Source of the DNA: Bacteroidia bacterium
GTDB lineage: Bacteria; Bacteroidota; Bacteroidia; B-17B0; Aurantibacillaceae
Assembly (NCBI GenBank): GCA_016787705.1
Contig: JAEUTP010000015.1
Span: forward strand, 62,001 to 126,000
DNA: 64,000 nucleotides
Reading direction: 5' to 3'
Position 1 is the stretch's first letter; the number at the start of each line of letters is the position of its first letter. Positions 18,988 to 28,323 of this stretch are shown here, in pieces. The notes under the pieces are model-generated. The model saw only the letters and a program-made list of their open reading frames with translations, searched no databases and was not told the DNA's origin. Made by a program: the position numbers and the translations under genes.

Positions 18988-19755
18988 TTATTTTTTGTTT
19001 TGTGTAAAGCTTGCGCCTAAATATTCGCGATTCATGCGTGCTATGTTTTCAAGCGAGATACTTTTCGGGCACTCTGCTTCGCATGCGCCTGTGTTGGTAC
19101 AATTTCCAAAACCTTCTTCGTCCATCTGTTTAACCATGTTTAGTACACGATCTTGTTTCTCAACTTTACCTTGTGGTAATAAAGATAACTGAGAAACTTT
19201 TGCGCTTACGAATAACATAGCACTTGAATTTTTACACGCTGCAACGCAAGCGCCACAGCCAATACAAGCCGCAGCATCAAAAGCAGTGTCTGCATCATCT
19301 TTAGGAATTAAAATATTATTGGCGTCTTTTGCATTACCTGTATTTACAGAAACGAAACCGCCGGCAGACATAATTCTGTCAAATGATGAACGATCTACTG
19401 CCAGATCCTTAATTACAGGAAATGCAGCGCCTCTCCATGGCTCCACAACAATTGTATCGCCATTATTAAAACTACGCATGTGTAACTGGCAGGTAGTGAT
19501 ACCGCCTTTTGGCCCGTGTGGGCGGCCATTGATGTACATACTGCACATACCACAAATACCTTCGCGACAATCATGATCAAAAGCGATTGGCTCTTTACCG
19601 CTGCTTATCAATTGTTCGTTAACAACATCAAACATCTCTAAAAAGCTCATGTCGGGCGAAATGCCTTTAGCATCATAAGTTTCAAAGCGTCCTTTGCTAT
19701 CTTTGTTTTTTTGTTTCCAGACCTTTAAGGTCAGATTCATATTTCCGTGACTCAT
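18988..19755 (-). CDS. sdhB: succinate dehydrogenase/fumarate reductase iron-sulfur subunit
   Basis: The 255-residue subunit carries electrons from the flavoprotein to quinone. The [2Fe-2S] ligands are in [14 protein letters not shown], and the two ferredoxin-like cluster motifs are [14 protein letters not shown] and [15 protein letters not shown]. It is the last gene of sdhCAB, 13 bp after sdhA, and ends near a bidirectional terminator. The large set of cysteines and the single membrane anchor fit the B-type complex II of menaquinone-using Bacteroidota. Confidence 0.96.
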   Translation of the reverse strand: MSHGNMNLTLKVWKQKNKDSKGRFETYDAKGISPDMSFLEMFDVVNEQLISSGKEPIAFDHDCREGICGMCSMYINGRPHGPKGGITTCQLHMRSFNNGDTIVVEPWRGAAFPVIKDLAVDRSSFDRIMSAGGFVSVNTGNAKDANNILIPKDDADTAFDAAACIGCGACVAACKNSSAMLFVSAKVSQLSLLPQGKVEKQDRVLNMVKQMDEEGFGNCTNTGACEAECPKSISLENIARMNREYLGASFTQNKK

Positions 19756-19768
19756 AATTCTTTTTGTT

Positions 19769-21757
19769 TTAAGCGTAATTACGTTGTGCTAACTTAATGT
19801 TCTCGAATTTCAATTCTTCTTTATGTAATTCAAAATTGCTTTCGCCTTTATATTCCCATGCAGCAACATAAGCAAAGTTTGCATCATCGCGCAATGCCTC
19901 ACCGTCCGGTGTTTGATATTCTTCACGGAAGTGACCGCCGCAGCTTTCGTTACGATTCAATGCATCTTTACACATTAATTCACCAAGTTCGATGAAGTCG
20001 GCAACGCGGTGTGCTTTTTCTAATTCGGTATTAAACTCGTTTTGTTCTCCGGGTACGCGAACATCGCTCCAGAAATCTTTTTTCAGCTGTTGAATTTCTG
20101 CAATGGCCTCTGTTAAACCTTTTGCATTACGCGCCATACCGCATTTTTCCCACATAATACGGCCCAATGCTTTATGAAAATAATCAACCGATTTTGTTCC
20201 TTTTATTGAAAATAATTTATTGATACGTTCCTGAACCTCAGCTTCTGCTTTTACAAAAGCTTCGTGATCCGTTGGAATTGCTTTTGTGCGAATTTCTTCA
20301 GATAAATAATCGCCAATAGTGTATGGAATTACAAAATATCCATCGGCCAAGCCCTGCATTAAAGCAGAAGCTCCTAAACGGTTAGCACCGTGATCAGAGA
20401 AGTTTGCTTCACCTAAAGCATACAAGCCCGGAACCGTTGTCATTAAATTATAATCTACCCAAAGGCCGCCCATTGTGTAGTGAACCGCAGGATAAATACG
20501 CATTGGCATTTCATATGGATCTTCGTCGGTAATTTGTTTGTACATATCAAACAGGTTACCGTATTTTTCTTTCACCACCTCTTTTCCTAAAGCACGAATA
20601 GTTTCTTTTGTTGGATTGTGTAAATTCTTTTTGTTAGCTTCGATCTGACCATAACGCATCATGTTAGCTTCAAAATCAAGATACACCGCCATTTTAGAAG
20701 CTCCTACGCCATAACCCGCATCGCAACGCTCTTTAGCGGCACGGCTGGCAACGTCGCGCGGTACTAAGTTACCAAAGGCAGGATAACGACGTTCTAAATA
20801 ATAATCTCTTTCCTCTTCAGGAATATCTTTTGGCTTGCGCTTATCGTCTTTTTGTTTTGGAACCCAGATCCTTCCATCATTACGCAACGACTCTGACATC
20901 AATGTTAATTTTGATTGATGATCTCCCGAAACAGGAATACAGGTTGGGTGAATTTGCGTATAACAAGGGTTTCCGAAGAAAGCGCCTTTTTTATGTGCTT
21001 TCCATGCGGCTGTAACATTACAGCCCATAGCGTTTGTAGATAGATAAAATACGTTACCATAACCACCTGTGCATAAAAGCACAGCGTGACCAAAATGTCT
21101 CTCCAGTTTTCCGGTAACAAGGTTGCGTGCAATAATACCTCGGGCTTTACCATCAATGGTTACAACATCCATCATTTCGTGACGTGCCAATAATGTAACC
21201 GCTCCCATACCAACCTGGCGTTGTAATGCGCTATATGCTCCTAATAATAACTGTTGTCCTGTTTGACCCGCAGCGTAAAATGTACGCTGTACCTGTGTTC
21301 CACCGAAACTACGGTTACTTAAAGTTCCGCCATATTCACGTGCAAAAGGTACACCTTGCGCAACGCATTGGTCAATAATATTTCCTGACACTTCCGCTAA
21401 ACGGTGCACGTTAGCTTCGCGAGCACGGTAATCACCACCTTTAATGGTGTCGTAAAACAAACGGTAAACACTGTCACCATCATTTTGATAATTCTTTGCA
21501 GCATTAACACCACCTTGTGCAGCAATACTGTGCGCGCGGCGAGGTGAATCCTGAAAACAAAATACTTTTACTTTATATCCCATTTCGGCTAAAGATGCTG
21601 CCGCTGAAGAGCCTGCAAGCCCAGAGCCTACAACAATAACCTCAAGACTGCGCTTGTTGGCAGGATTAACTAAGTGCACAGTAGAGCGGTATTTTGTCCA
21701 CTTGTTCTCTAAAGTTCCTTCAGGGATTTTTGAATTTAATTTTGATGAAGTAGCCAT
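19769..21757 (-). CDS. sdhA: succinate dehydrogenase/fumarate reductase flavoprotein subunit
   Basis: The 662-residue catalytic subunit shows the FAD dinucleotide fold [20 protein letters not shown], the covalent-FAD histidine region [14 protein letters not shown], the substrate-site segment [12 protein letters not shown], and [19 protein letters not shown]. The long form (about 660 residues) is typical of the B-type enzymes of Bacteroidota. It acts at the cytoplasmic face of the inner membrane with SdhB and SdhC, encoded 13 bp downstream and 30 bp upstream. Confidence 0.97.
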   Translation of the reverse strand: MATSSKLNSKIPEGTLENKWTKYRSTVHLVNPANKRSLEVIVVGSGLAGSSAAASLAEMGYKVKVFCFQDSPRRAHSIAAQGGVNAAKNYQNDGDSVYRLFYDTIKGGDYRAREANVHRLAEVSGNIIDQCVAQGVPFAREYGGTLSNRSFGGTQVQRTFYAAGQTGQQLLLGAYSALQRQVGMGAVTLLARHEMMDVVTIDGKARGIIARNLVTGKLERHFGHAVLLCTGGYGNVFYLSTNAMGCNVTAAWKAHKKGAFFGNPCYTQIHPTCIPVSGDHQSKLTLMSESLRNDGRIWVPKQKDDKRKPKDIPEEERDYYLERRYPAFGNLVPRDVASRAAKERCDAGYGVGASKMAVYLDFEANMMRYGQIEANKKNLHNPTKETIRALGKEVVKEKYGNLFDMYKQITDEDPYEMPMRIYPAVHYTMGGLWVDYNLMTTVPGLYALGEANFSDHGANRLGASALMQGLADGYFVIPYTIGDYLSEEIRTKAIPTDHEAFVKAEAEVQERINKLFSIKGTKSVDYFHKALGRIMWEKCGMARNAKGLTEAIAEIQQLKKDFWSDVRVPGEQNEFNTELEKAHRVADFIELGELMCKDALNRNESCGGHFREEYQTPDGEALRDDANFAYVAAWEYKGESNFELHKEELKFENIKLAQRNYA

Positions 21758-21787
21758 AGTTTGTATTTACAATTTTTTAATTGACAT

Positions 21788-22456
21788 TTATTTTATAATT
21801 CCTAAGAACATGGTAACCGGCATTGCTGCAAATAAAAGGCAAACAATAATAGAGAACCACATGCCTAATGCTTTAATAAGCGGTGTGTATTTTTTATGAT
21901 TTAAGCCTAATGATTGAAAGCTTGATTGAAAGCCATGTAACAAGTGATACAAAAGACTGATAACGCCTACTAAATAAATAGCAACAAAATACCATTGAGA
22001 AAAAACCGCCTTCATTCCTGCAAATGTATCGTGTGCAGTATGATTGAACACCGCTACTTTAGTTGGTACCCAAAAGTTGCTTAAGTGAACCACTAAGAAT
22101 AATAACAATAAAGATCCTAAAATACCCATTGAGCGTGAATACCAGCTACTGTTAGCGCTTCCTTTTACAACAGCATAGCCAATTGGACGAGCCTTACGAT
22201 TCTCTAAAGTTAAAACTAAAGCCTGGAAAATGTGCAACAACAGCCCGGCAAACAAACCTATCTCTAAAATTCTAATGATGGGATTGTGTGCCATAAAATC
22301 AGCGCCGGCATTAAAAGTTGCGCCACCATCATTAAAGAAAATAAAACTGTTTAAGGTTACATGTATCACTAAAAATGAAATAAGGAATAAACCTGTTAAT
22401 CCCATTAAAAATTTTTTTCCTATAGAGGAAGATAAAAAGCCTGATTTTTTACTCAT
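21788..22456 (-). CDS. sdhC: succinate dehydrogenase cytochrome b558 subunit
   Basis: The 222-residue protein has five hydrophobic segments and histidines placed for two hemes (FLVIHVTLNSF, LLLHIFQALVL, LFLVVHLSNFW, LYHLLHGFQSSFQ). It is a single-subunit di-heme anchor, so no SdhD is expected. It is the first gene of sdhCAB. Confidence 0.93.
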   Translation of the reverse strand: MSKKSGFLSSSIGKKFLMGLTGLFLISFLVIHVTLNSFIFFNDGGATFNAGADFMAHNPIIRILEIGLFAGLLLHIFQALVLTLENRKARPIGYAVVKGSANSSWYSRSMGILGSLLLLFLVVHLSNFWVPTKVAVFNHTAHDTFAGMKAVFSQWYFVAIYLVGVISLLYHLLHGFQSSFQSLGLNHKKYTPLIKALGMWFSIIVCLLFAAMPVTMFLGIIK

Positions 22457-22489
22457 AATGGTATAAAATAAATACTTGAAATTGTGCGC

Positions 22490-22521
22490 TAAAGGTATTA
22501 AGCAAAACGTTTAGAATCAAA
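22490..22521 (-). promoter_or_regulatory. candidate sdhCAB promoter
   Basis: Read on the reverse strand, TTTG (22521-22518) is followed by 20 bases and then TACCTTTA (22497-22490). This fits the Bacteroidota -33 TTTG and -7 TAnnTTTG elements with one mismatch, and lies 34 bp before the sdhC start. Confidence 0.45.
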
Positions 22522-22631
22522 TTTTAAGTTAATTGTTTTTTTATTTTATATTAATTCCTCAATCTCTCAAGTCGCTCATTTGTAGTACCAAGCGGCCAAA
22601 AGCTTATTTAGAATAGTTTTAAATATTAAAG

Positions 22632-23168
22632 TTAAAAACTAAACTCTTTTAATATCTCCCACTTTTTATCGAGTTTTAATAAACTAAAGCTCCCACAGTT
22701 AAACGCTCCGTTTAGTTTTTTATCTATAAATTGTGCCTGTAATTCGTAAAACTTTGCTTTTTTAAGATCTCGTGATGCAACGGTTACATGAGGGAGAAAC
22801 CCGCGCAGATCATCAGCTTCGTTAAACAATTGTATCTCTTTTTTTGCAAACTTCTTTAGCTGATCGTGTAACAAAACCAAAGCTGCATTTGGTAAAACAT
22901 CAACATAAATTACACGAGGTTCAAAAACCGAAAAATTGTTAAGTTCTATTTTCAATTCTTTGTCAAACTTAAATGTTTTAAGCTTTTCAATAAGCACATT
23001 TTCTTTTTCTTCTTTCCACTCAAAAGGCCTGTGCAATGTAATGTGGGCCGGGCTTCTGAGCGCACCTTTTAATTCATGCTCTTCAAATAATTGTTGTTTA
23101 ACTGCTTCTACTTTTTCAAACAAAGGCGAAGGAATTACAATAGCCAAAAAGTACTTTTTAACGGTCAT
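22632..23168 (-). CDS. 2'-5' RNA ligase / phosphoesterase family protein
   Basis: The 178-residue protein has the two HxT/S motifs of the 2H phosphoesterase superfamily: HITLHRPFEW near residue 43 and HVTVASRDL near residue 127. Length and spacing agree with LigT/ThpR-type proteins. The substrate in the cell is uncertain; family members hydrolyse 2',3'-cyclic phosphates. It is divergent from the nucleotidyltransferase gene with 53 bp between them. Confidence 0.85.
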   Translation of the reverse strand: MTVKKYFLAIVIPSPLFEKVEAVKQQLFEEHELKGALRSPAHITLHRPFEWKEEKENVLIEKLKTFKFDKELKIELNNFSVFEPRVIYVDVLPNAALVLLHDQLKKFAKKEIQLFNEADDLRGFLPHVTVASRDLKKAKFYELQAQFIDKKLNGAFNCGSFSLLKLDKKWEILKEFSF

Positions 23169-23196
23169 TTTACCTTTTTACATCGGTAAATTATGC

Positions 23197-23204
23197 TATT
23201 TTTG
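23197..23204 (+). promoter_or_regulatory. candidate promoter -7 element TATTTTTG
   Basis: TATTTTTG matches TAnnTTTG and lies 17 bp before the nucleotidyltransferase start, in the divergent spacer with the RNA ligase gene. No convincing -33 TTTG at the normal distance was found. Confidence 0.35.
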
Positions 23205-23221
23205 TGGGATTATAAAATTAT

Positions 23222-24232
23222 ATGCAAATTATTATTCCTATGGCCGGCAAGGGCAAACGTATGCGCCCGCACACACTTACAACTGCAAAACCGTTGATAC
23301 CTGTGGCCGGAAAACCAATTGTACAACGCCTTGTAGAAGATATTACCAAAGTTTGCGGGCAAAAAGTTAATGAAATTGCCTTTGTTATTGGCCCCGATTT
23401 TGGTGCCGAAGTAGAACAAAACCTTATTAAAGTTGCCGAAAGCCAAGGGGCTAAAGGCACTATATTTTATCAGGATGTTGCCCTGGGAACGGCTCATGCC
23501 ATAATGTGCGCCAAAGATGCTATTAAAGGTAAAACCGTTGTGGCCTTTGCAGATACCTTGTTTAAAGCCGATTTTGTAATGGATACCGAGCAGGAAGGTG
23601 TTATCTGGGTTCAAAAAATTGATGACCCAAGCCAGTTTGGTGTTGTAAAATTAGACAGCAAAGGAGCTATTACTGATTTTGTAGAAAAGCCTCAAACCTT
23701 TGTAAGTGATCTTGCCATTATTGGTATTTATTATTTTAAAGATGGTGATTATTTAAAAAGTGAACTGCAATATTTATTGGATAACAAGATCACCGAAAAA
23801 GGCGAATACCAGTTAACCAATGCCTTGGAGAATATGAAGCAAAAAGGCACTAAATTTATGCCCGGCCAGGTTACTGAATGGTTAGATTGCGGTAATAAAA
23901 ACGCAACGGTTTATACCAACCAACGCGTGTTGGAATTTGATAAAGGCAACGCGCAATTAAAAGAAAAAAACATTAAAAACAATAACAGTATTATTATTGA
24001 GCCTTGTTACATTGGCGAAAACGTAGAATTAACAGATAGCATTGTTGGTCCACACGCAAGCATTGGCGCGAATTCAAAGATCAAGAATAGTATTTTGCAA
24101 AATTCTATTGTTCAAAAAGATTCTAAAATAAACAACGCTAATATTGCTAACAGCATGTTGGGCATTGGCGCAGAAGTTAGCGGCAAAGCCTTAGACCTAA
24201 GCGTTAGCGATTATACACAATTATTTGTTTAA
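23222..24232 (+). CDS. sugar-phosphate nucleotidyltransferase
   Basis: The 336-residue protein has an NTP-transferase domain with the signature MAGKGKRMRPHTLTTAKPL and the nucleotide/metal-binding segment VVAFADTLFKADF. It ends in a left-handed beta-helix-like tail (SIIIEPCYIGENVELTDSIV, then ASIGANSKIKNSIL). It is of the glucose-1-phosphate thymidylyl/uridylyl type, but the sugar and nucleotide cannot be fixed from sequence. It opens a five-gene forward cluster, overlapping the next gene by 8 bp, that encodes envelope proteins. Confidence 0.88.
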   Translation: MQIIIPMAGKGKRMRPHTLTTAKPLIPVAGKPIVQRLVEDITKVCGQKVNEIAFVIGPDFGAEVEQNLIKVAESQGAKGTIFYQDVALGTAHAIMCAKDAIKGKTVVAFADTLFKADFVMDTEQEGVIWVQKIDDPSQFGVVKLDSKGAITDFVEKPQTFVSDLAIIGIYYFKDGDYLKSELQYLLDNKITEKGEYQLTNALENMKQKGTKFMPGQVTEWLDCGNKNATVYTNQRVLEFDKGNAQLKEKNIKNNNSIIIEPCYIGENVELTDSIVGPHASIGANSKIKNSILQNSIVQKDSKINNANIANSMLGIGAEVSGKALDLSVSDYTQLFV

Positions 24233-25997
24233 AGAGGCTAAATATTTTTTTATTGCACTAACGGTTACCGGCTTGGTTGTTTTTTTTACGTCTTGCAAAA
24301 GTAAAAAAGAAACTCCGGCAAGAACCGGCATTAAAGTAGTTGCTGATGAAAAACCAAGTGCGCAAGTTAACGAAGCAAAATTTACAAGTTACTTTATTGA
24401 AGGATGTGCGGCTTTACAACCTCAAAAACAAAATCTGCCCGAAGCATTACGCTTATTTACCGAATGTAAAAAAATAGCTCCGAACAGCGCGGCGTTAAAA
24501 TATGAACTCGGAAAGACCTACAAATTAATGGGCGCCTATGAATTGGCCATTCAAAACGCAAAGGCCAGTGCAGAGGCCGATCCAAAAAATGAATGGTATC
24601 AGTTATTACTTATTGACTGTTACGTTTCTTTAAAGCAATACAACCAATCTATTAAATTAAGAGAGCTGTTGGTAAAAAATTTTCCTGGCAAAACCGAATT
24701 TCAGGAAGATCTTGCCATTGAATATTCTATTATTGGAGAATATGATAAGTCTTACAAAATTTATAATGAGCTTGAAAAGACCTACGGCATTAACGAACAA
24801 ATTACTTTAAACAAAATAAAACTTTTAAAGAGTCAAAAAAAATTCAAAGAAACCGAAGAGGAATTATTACGCCTGGCAAATTACAACAAAACCGAACCCA
24901 GGTACCTTGCTTACCTTGCCGATTTTTATATTGAACAGCGCCAAATGGATAAAGCAAAAGAAATGTATGATAAGATATTGCTTGTAGATCCGAACAACCC
25001 TTCTATCAACCTTGCATTACATGATTATTATAGTGCACAGGGAAAAGACAATGAGGCTTATGATTGCTTAAAAAAAGCATTTCAAAACCCCGATCTTGAA
25101 GTGGATTATAAAATAGATGCGGCAAGATATTATTTAGCGCGCGCCGAAAAACAATCTGAGTCTGACTTTTATCCACGCGGAATTGAATTATGTGAACTAC
25201 TTGTTAAAGTGCACCCTAAAGAAGCAAGAGGTAACGAAGTTTATGCCGATTTTTTATTACTTGGCGGAAAAACAAAAGAGGCGGCAAAATATTATTACTT
25301 GGCTGCTGCCGGCGAAACTGTTGATTACAGGGTTTGGAGCCAGTTGTTATTTACAGATAGTGAATTAAAGCAATACGATTCTTTAGAGCATCATAGCGCA
25401 AAGGCTATGGATCTTTTTCCGAGCCAGGCGGTACCTTACTTTTTTAATGGCGTAGCTAACATGCAATTAAAAAATCACAAAAAAGCAGCGCAATCTTTAA
25501 AGGATGGTTTAGAATTTGTAAGCGATAATAAATCGCTGATGATGGATTTTTACACCAACTTAGGCGATGCTTACAATTACGGTAAAGAATATACAAAATC
25601 AGATAAGGCCTTTGATGATGCGCTAAAGATAGATGCAGATAATACTTACGTGCTAAACAATTATGCCTATTATCTGTCATTAAGAAATGAGAGTTTAGAG
25701 AAGGCCGAAAAGCTGTCACGCAAAGCAAATGAACTGGTACACGATAACCGTAATTATATGGACACTTACGGCTGGATCTTATATCAGCAAAAAAAATATA
25801 AAGAGGCCGAAGAATGGTTGGCGCGTGCTGCAAAAATGGGTCCTGCAAAAGCAGATATTTTAGAACATTACGGCGATGTTCTGTATAAGCTTAACAAACC
25901 CGATGAAGCCTATTCACAATGGATCCAGGCAAAACAAGCTGGAGGCTACTCTGAAGCGTTGAACAATAAAATTAAATTAAAAAAACTGAATGATTAA
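24225..25997 (+). CDS. TPR lipoprotein
   Basis: The 590-residue protein starts with TTG and has a lipoprotein signal (GLVVFFTSCKSKK, Cys about 24). At least ten TPR units follow (for example PNSAALKYELGKTYKLMGAY and ADNTYVLNNYAYYLSLRNE). The start overlaps the nucleotidyltransferase by 8 bp and the end overlaps the DUF4292 gene by 8 bp. It is probably anchored in the outer membrane facing the periplasm. The TPR-DUF4292-LytM gene order is familiar in Bacteroidota. Confidence 0.87.
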   Translation: MFKEAKYFFIALTVTGLVVFFTSCKSKKETPARTGIKVVADEKPSAQVNEAKFTSYFIEGCAALQPQKQNLPEALRLFTECKKIAPNSAALKYELGKTYKLMGAYELAIQNAKASAEADPKNEWYQLLLIDCYVSLKQYNQSIKLRELLVKNFPGKTEFQEDLAIEYSIIGEYDKSYKIYNELEKTYGINEQITLNKIKLLKSQKKFKETEEELLRLANYNKTEPRYLAYLADFYIEQRQMDKAKEMYDKILLVDPNNPSINLALHDYYSAQGKDNEAYDCLKKAFQNPDLEVDYKIDAARYYLARAEKQSESDFYPRGIELCELLVKVHPKEARGNEVYADFLLLGGKTKEAAKYYYLAAAGETVDYRVWSQLLFTDSELKQYDSLEHHSAKAMDLFPSQAVPYFFNGVANMQLKNHKKAAQSLKDGLEFVSDNKSLMMDFYTNLGDAYNYGKEYTKSDKAFDDALKIDADNTYVLNNYAYYLSLRNESLEKAEKLSRKANELVHDNRNYMDTYGWILYQQKKYKEAEEWLARAAKMGPAKADILEHYGDVLYKLNKPDEAYSQWIQAKQAGGYSEALNNKIKLKKLND

Positions 25998-26883
25998 TTC
26001 ATTCCTTACCATAAAGCATTTTTCTGTTGCACTGCTATTGCTTTGTTTTTTTGCGCCTTCCTGTAAGCACAAACAAAAAACACAGCGCACACAAACAGCA
26101 GTAATTGTAGCCGATACTTTAAATTTAAGCCGCTGCAGGCTGGATTTTAAAAGCGCAAAAACATTGAGCAAACATGTAAAAGAAAACGAATTTAATTTTA
26201 ATTGGGTAACTGCTAAAGCAAATGTAGAAACACTTATTGATGGTAAAGAAGAAAGCTTTGATATACGCGTGGCCATTCGCAAAGACAGCGCCATGCTTAT
26301 TACCATACAATACCTATTAGGTATACAGGTAGCCAAGATCCTAATTACACGCGATTCGGTTAAAGTGCGGGTAGACATAAAAAAGCAATACTTTAAAGGC
26401 GATTTTAATTACATTAACGAAATGTTAAATGCTGATCTGGATTATGATGTTTTACAGGCTGTTTTGTTTGGAAACAGCGCCGAGTTTTATGAAGATGACG
26501 ATTTAAAGTTAAAACCTGTAACCGATCGCGAAAATTGCCATTATTTACTTAGTACCGAACGTAAAAGACGTTTAAGAAAGATGCAGCAGGCAGAAACAGG
26601 TCTTAAAAAAGCTTTGCAAATACTTACTTTAAACCCCGAAAACTACAAGATAATTAAGAATGAATTCTCCGATCCTGCAACCAACCGCACATTTACGGCA
26701 AATTATACGGATTTTGCGCAAAAAGACAGTGTTTATGCACCATACCATGTTGATATTGATATAGTGGCAGAGAAAAAAGCGAATATAAAAATTGACTATG
26801 TTCGCATAGAGAAAAATAAGCCGCAAAATTTAGGCTTAAATATACCGGCCAAATATGATCCAATTGAAATACAAAAAAAATAA
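25990..26883 (+). CDS. DUF4292 lipoprotein
   Basis: The 297-residue protein has a lipoprotein signal (LLLLCFFAPSCKHK, Cys about 25) and a beta-rich body (FNFNWVTAKANVETLIDGKE; VAIRKDSAMLITIQYLLGI) resembling DUF4292, whose LolA/LolB-like fold suggests a periplasmic lipid- or lipoprotein-handling role. It overlaps both neighbouring genes (8 bp and 29 bp), so it is tightly coupled to the TPR lipoprotein and the EnvC-like protein. Confidence 0.82.
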   Translation: MINSFLTIKHFSVALLLLCFFAPSCKHKQKTQRTQTAVIVADTLNLSRCRLDFKSAKTLSKHVKENEFNFNWVTAKANVETLIDGKEESFDIRVAIRKDSAMLITIQYLLGIQVAKILITRDSVKVRVDIKKQYFKGDFNYINEMLNADLDYDVLQAVLFGNSAEFYEDDDLKLKPVTDRENCHYLLSTERKRRLRKMQQAETGLKKALQILTLNPENYKIIKNEFSDPATNRTFTANYTDFAQKDSVYAPYHVDIDIVAEKKANIKIDYVRIEKNKPQNLGLNIPAKYDPIEIQKK

Positions 26884-28255
26884 ATTAACACTCGTTTTTG
26901 CGTTATTGTTTTTTCTTGTATTAATTCCTTCTTTCCAGGCGCAAACCGGTTCAAAGAATTCAAAAAAAGATCTTGAGAATAAAAAGAAAAAGATCAACGA
27001 TGAGATCAATGAAATCAACACCATGTTGAGCGAAACAAAAGCCAACAAAAAAAATTCAATAGGCGCCTTGGTTAATATTAACATGAAACTGGAAAAACGC
27101 CAGGATCTTATCAATACAATTAACGCAGAGATACATGAATTAAATAAAGATATTAAGAAGAATGAAAGTCAAGCCGAGCAGCTTAAACTTAGTTTAGAGA
27201 AATTAAAAGGTGAGTATGCCCGCATGATAGTTTTTGCGCAACGTAACCAGGATGCATACAGCAAAATAATGTTTGTGTTTGCATCTGATAATTTTAACCA
27301 GGCTTATGCGCGCTTAAAATACATGCAGCAATATTCTGAGTTCAGAAAAAAACAAGCAACCGAAATTATTACAACACAAACCGAACTCATTGCAAAACTA
27401 AAAGAATTAAAAGAACAACGCCACGAAAAAAATGTATTATTAGGAAACGAAGAAGTAGAGAAAGAAAACCTCAGCAGTGAGAAACAAGAACAGGAACAGG
27501 TTTTAACCGAGTTACAGAAAAAAGAGAAAGAACTAAAATCAGAATTAGATAAAAAGAAACAGGACGCTGTTGAATTACAATTGGCTATTAAACGTTTAAT
27601 TGAAGCAGAAATAAAACGTAAACTGGAAGAAGCAAGAAAAGCAGAAGAAGCTGCCCTTGCCGCCAAAAAAGCCAGAGAAGAAAAAGAGGCTAAAGAAAAT
27701 AAAACCAAAGTTACTGCCAAAGACAATAAAAATCCGAAAAACCCAAAAGACAAAATTGTTATTGATGTAAAGCCTGAAAAAGAAAAAAAAGAAAATTTAT
27801 TTATGCCAGCATTAACAGAAGAAACTGAAGCACTGAGCGCCGATTTTTCTAACAACCGCGGTAAATTGCCTTGGCCTGTTGGTAAAGGCGTAATTTGCGA
27901 AACCTATGGCGAACACGAACATCCTGCTATTAAAGGCTTTATGATGTTTAACAATGGTGTTGAAATATGCGCTACCAAGGGTACCCAGGCACGCGCTGTT
28001 TTTGATGGTGAAGTAACTGGTATTGCCGTTTCGCCAACAGGCGGAAAATTAGTGATCATTCGCCATGGAGAATATTTAAGTGTATACAGTAATCTTACAG
28101 ATGTAACCGTAAAAACAGGACAAAAGATAACTGTAAAACAAATTATTGGTACAGTTGCAACAGATGATGAAGAGGGCAAAACATCTATGAACCTTCAAAT
28201 ATGGAAAGGTCAGAAAACAATGGACCCAAGCGGCTGGTTATTTAACGCGCGTTAG
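26855..28255 (+). CDS. EnvC-like LytM (M23) protein without catalytic residues
   Basis: The 466-residue protein has a signal peptide (ending LIPSFQAQ), a long coiled coil (about 35-250), a Lys/Ala/Glu-rich spacer, and a C-terminal LytM fold (about 330-466). The zinc ligands of active M23 peptidases are missing: the HxxxD site reads FNNGVEICA and the HxH site reads SMNLQIW. This matches EnvC-type murein hydrolase activators rather than enzymes. It starts inside the DUF4292 gene with a 29-bp overlap. It probably activates an amidase during cell separation. Confidence 0.87.
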   Translation: MIQLKYKKNKLTLVFALLFFLVLIPSFQAQTGSKNSKKDLENKKKKINDEINEINTMLSETKANKKNSIGALVNINMKLEKRQDLINTINAEIHELNKDIKKNESQAEQLKLSLEKLKGEYARMIVFAQRNQDAYSKIMFVFASDNFNQAYARLKYMQQYSEFRKKQATEIITTQTELIAKLKELKEQRHEKNVLLGNEEVEKENLSSEKQEQEQVLTELQKKEKELKSELDKKKQDAVELQLAIKRLIEAEIKRKLEEARKAEEAALAAKKAREEKEAKENKTKVTAKDNKNPKNPKDKIVIDVKPEKEKKENLFMPALTEETEALSADFSNNRGKLPWPVGKGVICETYGEHEHPAIKGFMMFNNGVEICATKGTQARAVFDGEVTGIAVSPTGGKLVIIRHGEYLSVYSNLTDVTVKTGQKITVKQIIGTVATDDEEGKTSMNLQIWKGQKTMDPSGWLFNAR

Positions 28256-28323
28256 TTTTTGTGTCAAAAAACAGTGCCGTATTTTGTCTTTTGCTTAATA
28301 ACATTGTAACTTTATTTATACGA

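Noticed and set aside
23210-23614. 134-residue reverse-strand frame
   Set aside because: It lies entirely opposite the nucleotidyltransferase gene, whose motifs are convincing; the opposing frame shows no domain.
27304-27855. 183-residue reverse-strand frame, very rich in Ser and Phe
   Set aside because: It is the antisense shadow of the Lys/Glu/Ala-rich coiled coil of the EnvC-like gene; codon composition mirrors that gene and no start or promoter context is visible.
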